A stretch of DNA of 19,064 nucleotides, taken from NCBI GenBank assembly GCA_038063975.1, contig JBBTTY010000005.1:1-19064 (forward strand), in the 5' to 3' direction. Both the position numbers and the translations under genes were made by a program. This DNA is from UBA6065 sp038063975. Lineage in GTDB: Bacteria > Patescibacteriota > Minisyncoccia > Phycocordibacterales > UBA6065. The stretch's first letter is position 1; each line of letters starts with the position of its first letter. The notes under the pieces were generated by a model. That model searched no databases, had not been told where the DNA came from, and saw nothing but the letters and a program-made list of their open reading frames with translations. Of the stretch, positions 14,395 to 19,064 are shown piece after piece.

Positions 14395-14883
14395 ATGTCA
14401 TACGCAGTTTATTCTACTCGTGGATTTATATTGGGGAGCACGCCTAGGGGGGAAGCCTCAAAAATTTTTCTCATATACACGGAGGATTTCGGTTTGGTAC
14501 GTGCACGGGCGCAGAGTGTGCGTCTACTCGCTTCAAAACTCCGTTACAATCTCGAGGACTATTCTTTCGGTACATTTTCATTGGTGAGAGGCAGGGAAAT
14601 ATGGCGTCTCACAGGGGCAGAAAAACTGGATTTGCCAGAATTGTTTTCTCTTGTCCGTGCGCGAGTACTCAATTTGGTAAAGAGACTAGTCCAAGGAGAG
14701 GAAAAAAATGAAAAACTTTTCAAAATCTTACTTGAAGTGACAAAAAAAGAAATGTCTGAACCTCTCATACTCGCTTATATTTTAGATGCTCTTGGTTATC
14801 TCGATATACAGACACTTTCTAAAATGAGTGAAAAACAAATGATACAGGCTGTAAATAAAGCCCTTAAAGAAACCCAATTATAG
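14395..14883 (+). CDS. recO: RecO-like DNA repair protein (short)
   Basis: RecO helps load RecA at gaps with RecR and anneals SSB-coated strands. The first ~80 residues match the RecO N-terminal OB-fold pattern: YSTRGFILGSTPRGEASKIF, YTEDFGLVRARAQSVR, SKLRYNLEDYSFGTFSLVRG. The rest is helical. At 162 residues it is shorter than typical RecO (~240), and no zinc-finger Cys cluster is seen. Short forms are expected in reduced genomes. The ATG follows the ileS stop by one base, so the two genes are probably co-transcribed. The stop codon TAG lies in the left arm of the palindrome at 14877-14998. Confidence 0.7.
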   Translation: MSYAVYSTRGFILGSTPRGEASKIFLIYTEDFGLVRARAQSVRLLASKLRYNLEDYSFGTFSLVRGREIWRLTGAEKLDLPELFSLVRARVLNLVKRLVQGEEKNEKLFKILLEVTKKEMSEPLILAYILDALGYLDIQTLSKMSEKQMIQAVNKALKETQL

Positions 14884-14998
14884 CAAAGTGGCACATCTTT
14901 ATCGAGAACCTCCGCAGGGAAGGATTTGTCATAGGTCTGTCCTTGACAAATCCGACCCGAGGACTGTTCGAGAGAAAGATGTGCCACTTTGCTATAAT
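14877..14998. repeat. 122-bp palindromic element (24-bp perfect arms) carrying a promoter -10 box
   Basis: Arms 14877-14900 and 14975-14998 are perfect reverse complements. Inside, GGATTTGTCA pairs with TGACAAATCC around a 12-nt loop, and GAAC with GTTC. The left arm includes the recO stop codon. The right arm ends in TATAAT, the -10 box of the next gene, so the left arm presents the same box on the minus strand. Size, arm length and position over a stop codon match the element at 5217-5335, although the arm sequences differ. Confidence 0.75.
14993..14998 (+). promoter_or_regulatory. -10 box of the 15005 gene
   Basis: TATAAT ends 6 nt before the ATG at 15005, fitting a leaderless transcript. 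It is part of the right arm of the long palindrome. The -35 region is weak. Confidence 0.55.
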
Positions 14999-15004
14999 GA
15001 TTCC

Positions 15005-16927
15005 ATGTTTCAAAGTGATAAAAAGTCTCCGTTGGATCGTCTGAAAAAAGCTCTCTATTCACGCAAAGAACGTTTCGCTGAACCTATACGCCACGATATT
15101 CATGAAAATCGAGGCACCATAGCTGAATCTTGGCAGGCTCAAAATAATGCCGAGACAGAAAAACTGCCAGTTATTTCTCATACACAGAAGAAGGTTTATA
15201 AATTCATTTTCATTTTTGCTCTTGTATTTTTGCTACTGGCTCTCGTTATTGGTGCGTTTACATTTTTCGGCGGTAAAAACTTTGTTTCAGTAGACAATAT
15301 AGACATTCTCATAGAAGGACCAACTTCTGTTACCGGCGGAGAGTCTCTCAATCTTGGAGTGAGCGTTTTGAATAAAAACGCCACTGATATAGAACTCGTA
15401 GACCTGATTATAGAATATCCCGCAGGCTCAAAAGACCCATTGGCTTCCGAAAAGGATCTTGGTCGTCTGCGTCTCTCTCTCGGTAATATAAAATCACAGT
15501 CTATCGCCCAAAAATCTCTTTCGTCTGTCATGTTTGGTAAAGAAGGCGAAGAAAAGAGTATAAAATTCACCGCTGAATATCGCACTGCCGATTCGAACGC
15601 CATTTTTTATAAAGAAAAAACCTACAATATCACTATTTCTTCCTCGCCCGTACTCATATCCGTCGACGCTCTCGATAAAGTGTTTGGAAACCAATCAACA
15701 GACATTTCTGTCACTATTACTTCCAATACCAAGTCATTAATCAAAAATCTGCTTCTTTCTTTAGACTATCCTTTTGGATTTTCCGTTATCTCATCTAATC
15801 CTGCTTCAACATATGGCAAAAATGTATGGCGTCTCGGCGATCTGGCACCCGGAGTAAAGAAAACTATAACCATAAAAGCGACAACCGATGGACAAGATGG
15901 GGAAGAGAGAACTATTCATGCCAACGTCGGCATTCAGAGTCAGTCAAATGAAAGGGAAATCGCCACTACTATTATTTCCCGAGCCCATACATTTACAATC
16001 GAGCGGCCTTTCCTCGGCCTCGATCTCACATTTGACGGCAATCGATCGGACTTTGTAACAGAAGCTGGCAGGAATGTGCGAGGGGAAATTCTCTGGACAA
16101 ATAACAGCCAAAATAAAATCACCAATACCATGATTTCAGCGAAATTATCCGGCGTCGTTCTGGATAAAAATTCCGTATCAGTATCGGATGGCGGTTATTA
16201 TGATTCATTGACCAACACAATTGTATGGGAAGCGGGCAGGGCGCCTGGGTTAGATAGTGTTGCTCCGGGTGAGGACGGCAGGATAAATTTCAGTTTCAGA
16301 TCTCTCGACATTTCTTCTGGTCAATTCGTTTCCAATCCCATTATTACGGTCGCTGTCTCTGGTCGAGGAGACCGCATAGATGACTCCGGTTCGCCTTCCG
16401 AAATAGAGAGCGGTATTTCACGGTCGGTAAAATTAGTTTCTAATCTGGCTCTGTCGGTCCGCGCTCTGCGATCAGCAGGACCTTTCCAGAATACCGGGCC
16501 TATTCCGCCTAGAGCCGAACAGGTTACTACATATACCATAGTCTGGACGGTGACAAACACTTCAAATATCGTAATAGGGACTCAGGTCAGCGCATCGCTT
16601 CCTGCGTACATGACATGGATGGGAAAAATCAATCCAGAAGACGCCAATATTTCCTACAATCCTACGGGAGGTATCATTACATGGCAGGTCGGCGAAATGT
16701 CACGCAATGCCGACATCGGTTCCGGTGCAAAACAGGTAGCTTTCCAAATATCTCTCCGACCATCAGTTGGTCAAATAGGCGAAGCACCTCAAATTTTGAG
16801 TGAAGCAAAGATTATGGGCGTAGATGTATTTACTGGTGCGACATTACAAAACAACGCTCCGACACTCTCCACTCGCACAACGACAGACTTGCTTTGGAAG
16901 TCAGGAAATGAGATTGTACAGCCATAG
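15005..16927 (+). CDS. Single-pass surface-exposed beta-rich protein, function unknown
   Basis: A 640-residue protein. A charged cytoplasmic N-terminus (about residues 1-63) is followed by one membrane helix (about 66-88, KFIFIFALVFLLLALVIG) and a long exported part rich in Ser, Thr, Val and Asn. The exported part looks like several immunoglobulin-like or DUF11-like beta modules, with repeated themes such as NLGVSVLNKNATDIEL, TITSNTKSLIKNLLL, TYTIVWTVTNTSNIV and SASLPAYMTW. I do not recognise a named family. The ATG at 15005 is chosen because of TATAAT 6 nt upstream; the 39 upstream codons open in frame are encoded by the palindrome and are unlikely to be protein. No LPxTG or other sorting signal is seen at the C-terminus. 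A cell-envelope or adhesion role is inference. Confidence 0.8.
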   Translation: MFQSDKKSPLDRLKKALYSRKERFAEPIRHDIHENRGTIAESWQAQNNAETEKLPVISHTQKKVYKFIFIFALVFLLLALVIGAFTFFGGKNFVSVDNIDILIEGPTSVTGGESLNLGVSVLNKNATDIELVDLIIEYPAGSKDPLASEKDLGRLRLSLGNIKSQSIAQKSLSSVMFGKEGEEKSIKFTAEYRTADSNAIFYKEKTYNITISSSPVLISVDALDKVFGNQSTDISVTITSNTKSLIKNLLLSLDYPFGFSVISSNPASTYGKNVWRLGDLAPGVKKTITIKATTDGQDGEERTIHANVGIQSQSNEREIATTIISRAHTFTIERPFLGLDLTFDGNRSDFVTEAGRNVRGEILWTNNSQNKITNTMISAKLSGVVLDKNSVSVSDGGYYDSLTNTIVWEAGRAPGLDSVAPGEDGRINFSFRSLDISSGQFVSNPIITVAVSGRGDRIDDSGSPSEIESGISRSVKLVSNLALSVRALRSAGPFQNTGPIPPRAEQVTTYTIVWTVTNTSNIVIGTQVSASLPAYMTWMGKINPEDANISYNPTGGIITWQVGEMSRNADIGSGAKQVAFQISLRPSVGQIGEAPQILSEAKIMGVDVFTGATLQNNAPTLSTRTTTDLLWKSGNEIVQP

Positions 16928-16934
16928 GAAATGA

Positions 16935-16940
16935 TATAAT
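16935..16940 (+). promoter_or_regulatory. -10 box of the glycyl-tRNA synthetase gene
   Basis: A consensus TATAAT 22 nt before the ATG at 16963. The -35 is weak: TTGTAC at 16915-16920 with a short 14-bp spacer. Confidence 0.45.
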
Positions 16941-16962
16941 TTGATATTAAGTACTAAATAGA

Positions 16963-18366
16963 ATGAAAAAACCTGAAAAACAAGGTAATGTAATGGAAAA
17001 AATTGTTGCTCTATGTAAACGTCGAGGTTTTGTATTTCCTGGCTCTGAAATATACGGTGGTTTTGCTGGAACCTATGATTTTGGGCCTCTTGGTGTTGAA
17101 TTGCGTAGAAACGTTGTTGATACTTGGGTCAAAGCTATGCAGGAACATGAAAATATTGCCCTTATTGATTCAAGTATTTTTACTGTCGGAAAAGTCTGGC
17201 AGGCAAGTGGTCATGTAGCCGGTTTTTCCGATCCGCTCATTATATGCAATTCATGTCATACAAAACATCGCGCAGACAAATTACTTGAAAGTATAGATGT
17301 AGTGGCAGATGAAAAAATGTCAGAAGCCGTTATAAACAAACTTCTTGATACCCATAGAAAGACTTTGATTTGCCCAGTCTGTGGAAAAAAAGATTTCGGT
17401 AAAGTAATAGCAAAAAGTCTCCTCGCTACTTCATCATTGGGTATGTTTGAAGAAAGTGATGAGCAAATATATCTGCGTGGTGAAACAGCCCAAGGAATTT
17501 TTATAAACTATAAAAATATTTTGAATTCAAGTCTTTATTCAGTTCCTTTCGGTATTGCTCAAGTCGGTAAAGCTTTTAGAAACGAGATCAGTCCCAGACA
17601 ATTTTTGTTTCGTAAACGTGAATTTGAACAGATGGAGATGCAGTATTTTGTCCACTCAGAAAATGCCCTAAAGATTTACGAATCATGGAAAAAAGAACGA
17701 ATGGATTATTATAATTTATTGGGTATCAAAAAGGATAAATTACGCTGGAAACAACATGAAAATTTAGTTTTTTATGCCAAGGACGCATGGGACATACAAT
17801 ATGAGTTTCCATTTGGTTGGGATGAAGTGGAAGGTATTCATTATAGAGGTGAATATGACTTGTCCCAGCATCAAAAATTTTCAGGTGTTGATATGTCGGT
17901 CATAGATGAAAAAACAAAAAAAAGTTATATTCCGCATGTGGTTGAAACTTCTGCTGGTGTTGATCGTATGATACTCATGCTTCTCGTTGATGCATATGAT
18001 GAAGACGAAATGAATGGTGAAAAACGTGTGATTCTTCATTTTACGCCAACAATGGCCCCTATAAAATTAGCCGTCTTTCCTCTTTTAAATAACAAGCCAA
18101 AACTCGTAGAAAAAGCTCGAGAGGTATATCGAATACTCAAGAAACAGTTTCATCATGTTATGTGGGATGATAACGGGAACATAGGCAAACGATATCGCAG
18201 ACAAGACGAAATCGGAACACCGTTTTGCGTAACGATAGATTTTGATACAGTCGAAAAAGACGATTCTGTTACTGTACGGGATAGAGATACGGGTAAACAA
18301 GAAAGAGTGATAATTAAAGATCTAATCTCATATTTGGAGAAAAAATTGAACAAAAACTCACTATAG
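16963..18366 (+). CDS. glyQS: Glycyl-tRNA synthetase, single-chain type
   Basis: A class II synthetase of the alpha2 (archaeal/eukaryotic-like) type that charges tRNA-Gly. At 467 residues it has typical length. Features: N-terminal catalytic start RRGFVFPGSEIYGGFAGTYD and DFGPLGVELRRN; the pairs CNSC and CPVC, probably a zinc site in the insert; motif 2 FRNEISPRQFLFRKREFEQ; motif 3 ETSAGVDRMILML; and a C-terminal anticodon-binding domain (PIKLAVFPLLNN onward). ATG 16963 is used; an internal ATG at 16993, with AAGG 8 nt upstream, is also possible, because the conserved region begins near there. Confidence 0.96.
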   Translation: MKKPEKQGNVMEKIVALCKRRGFVFPGSEIYGGFAGTYDFGPLGVELRRNVVDTWVKAMQEHENIALIDSSIFTVGKVWQASGHVAGFSDPLIICNSCHTKHRADKLLESIDVVADEKMSEAVINKLLDTHRKTLICPVCGKKDFGKVIAKSLLATSSLGMFEESDEQIYLRGETAQGIFINYKNILNSSLYSVPFGIAQVGKAFRNEISPRQFLFRKREFEQMEMQYFVHSENALKIYESWKKERMDYYNLLGIKKDKLRWKQHENLVFYAKDAWDIQYEFPFGWDEVEGIHYRGEYDLSQHQKFSGVDMSVIDEKTKKSYIPHVVETSAGVDRMILMLLVDAYDEDEMNGEKRVILHFTPTMAPIKLAVFPLLNNKPKLVEKAREVYRILKKQFHHVMWDDNGNIGKRYRRQDEIGTPFCVTIDFDTVEKDDSVTVRDRDTGKQERVIIKDLISYLEKKLNKNSL

Positions 18367-18427
18367 GATAGGGCATATAGGTAATGGCATAGATAGGATG
18401 ACAGTTTCAAAAGCTATCGGAGCGTAG

Positions 18428-18433
18428 TACTAT
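18428..18433 (+). promoter_or_regulatory. -10-like box of the AI-2E family gene
   Basis: TACTAT ends 6 nt before the ATG at 18440, the same leaderless spacing as at other genes. The -35 region (TTTCAA at 18405-18410, 17-bp spacer) is weak. Confidence 0.45.
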
Positions 18434-18439
18434 TGACTC

Positions 18440-19064
18440 ATGTCGGAATTCCCAAAAAATACAAATATAGAAATAACCACAGGAACAATCGCTCGCGGTA
18501 TTTTCCTGATTTTTCTCACATATCTACTGTTTGTCTTGAAAGATATCGTTTTAGTCATCATTACAGCTGTTGTCGTTGCTTCCTGCATAGAGCCTTTTAC
18601 TTTATGGTTCTGGAAGAAAGGCATACCTCGGGTTGTTTCGGTCATAGTTGTTTATGCTCTGCTTTTCGGCATATTTGTCGGTGCGTTTTATATGTTTGTT
18701 CCGCCACTTCTGCGTGATACGTCAGAATTTTTGAGTTCCGCTCCGCAATATCTGGATTCTATTTCTCTATGGAATCCTCTGGGTGAAACACAGATAGAGC
18801 AATCAAAAACAACGGCAACTGATGTTGCTTTGGACATAGAAAATTCGAGAACCGTGGTGATAAACGACAAAGGTAATTTGTCTATTCAGGGAATTATTTC
18901 TGGACTAAATGAAGCCATCACGAATGTTTCCGCTGGTTTTGTCCATTCGGCGAGCTCTGTATTCGGTGGCGCAATTTCCCTCATTCTCATCGTAGTTTTA
19001 TCTTTCTATCTTGCCGTCCAAGAAGACGGGGTTGAAAAATTCTTGCGTATCGTTGTTCCGCGTA
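18440..19064 (+). CDS. AI-2E family transporter (PerM/UPF0118-like), partial at the window end
   Basis: The frame opens at ATG 18440 and stays open to the last base, giving 208 codons before the cut. The N-terminal half has three hydrophobic helices: GIFLIFLTYLLFVLKD, then VLVIITAVVVASCIEPF, then VVSVIVVYALLFGIFVGAF. A long soluble loop follows (LRDTSEFLSSAPQYLD onward), then another helix (AISLILIVVLSFYLAVQEDG) ending with EKFLRIVVP. This layout, including the long loop after helix 3 and the FYLAVQEDG segment, fits AI-2E/PerM proteins, which are inner-membrane permeases with varied proposed substrates. Full members have about 350 residues, so about 40 percent is missing here. The substrate cannot be inferred. 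Confidence 0.82.
   Translation, partial: MSEFPKNTNIEITTGTIARGIFLIFLTYLLFVLKDIVLVIITAVVVASCIEPFTLWFWKKGIPRVVSVIVVYALLFGIFVGAFYMFVPPLLRDTSEFLSSAPQYLDSISLWNPLGETQIEQSKTTATDVALDIENSRTVVINDKGNLSIQGIISGLNEAITNVSAGFVHSASSVFGGAISLILIVVLSFYLAVQEDGVEKFLRIVVPR

Noticed and set aside
14888..15004. N-terminal extension of the surface protein by 39 codons from a GTG
   Set aside because: These codons are encoded by the palindromic element, and a TATAAT box 6 nt before the ATG at 15005 marks a better start.
18361..18439. Short repeated ATAGG units after the glycyl-tRNA synthetase gene
   Set aside because: Four degenerate 5-mers with irregular spacing; no CRISPR-like or binding-site regularity.

Overview
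The window looks like a chromosomal piece from a Candidate Phyla Radiation (Patescibacteria) genome, probably in or near the Parcubacteria. This is inferred from small AT-rich genes, short SecE and RecO, a long two-part ThyX-like protein, an IleS2-type IleRS, a diversity-generating retroelement (DGR)-type reverse transcriptase of the kind common in these genomes, and no rplA after rplK. TGA is used as a stop (ends of the 2246-2914 gene and of dut), so the code is standard bacterial code 11, not the TGA=Gly code of some CPR lineages.

Layout. (1) 1-3270 is an accessory stretch: a C-terminal reverse transcriptase remnant with the DGR signature, folD, a SIMPL-domain gene with a one-base frameshift, and a GC-rich gene (2246-2914) whose last ~25 codons look like a DGR variable region. 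That gene is followed by a perfect 14-bp GCAA-loop hairpin, a predicted three-way-junction structure, and a 52-codon minus-strand ORF. (2) 3345-4660 is the secE-nusG-rplK transcription/translation block. (3) 4691-8988 holds nucleotide and folate metabolism: dCMP deaminase, thyX (minus strand), glyA, tmk and dut. (4) 9023-18366 holds three aminoacyl-tRNA synthetases (argS, ileS, glycine) with a recO-like gene and a large single-pass surface protein. (5) 18440 to the end is an AI-2E-family membrane protein cut by the window.

How the genes work together. dCMP deaminase and dUTPase both yield dUMP. ThyX methylates it to dTMP using methylene-tetrahydrofolate supplied by GlyA and interconverted by FolD, and Tmk phosphorylates dTMP. 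The window therefore holds most of a dTTP supply line.

Most notable points: a DGR target-like gene with an RT remnant but no template repeat in view; a complete-looking histidine phosphatase domain inserted in IleRS; two ~120-bp palindromic elements of similar design; and a recurrent TANNNT box 6-7 nt before start codons, suggesting leaderless transcripts. No tRNA, rRNA or CRISPR array was seen.
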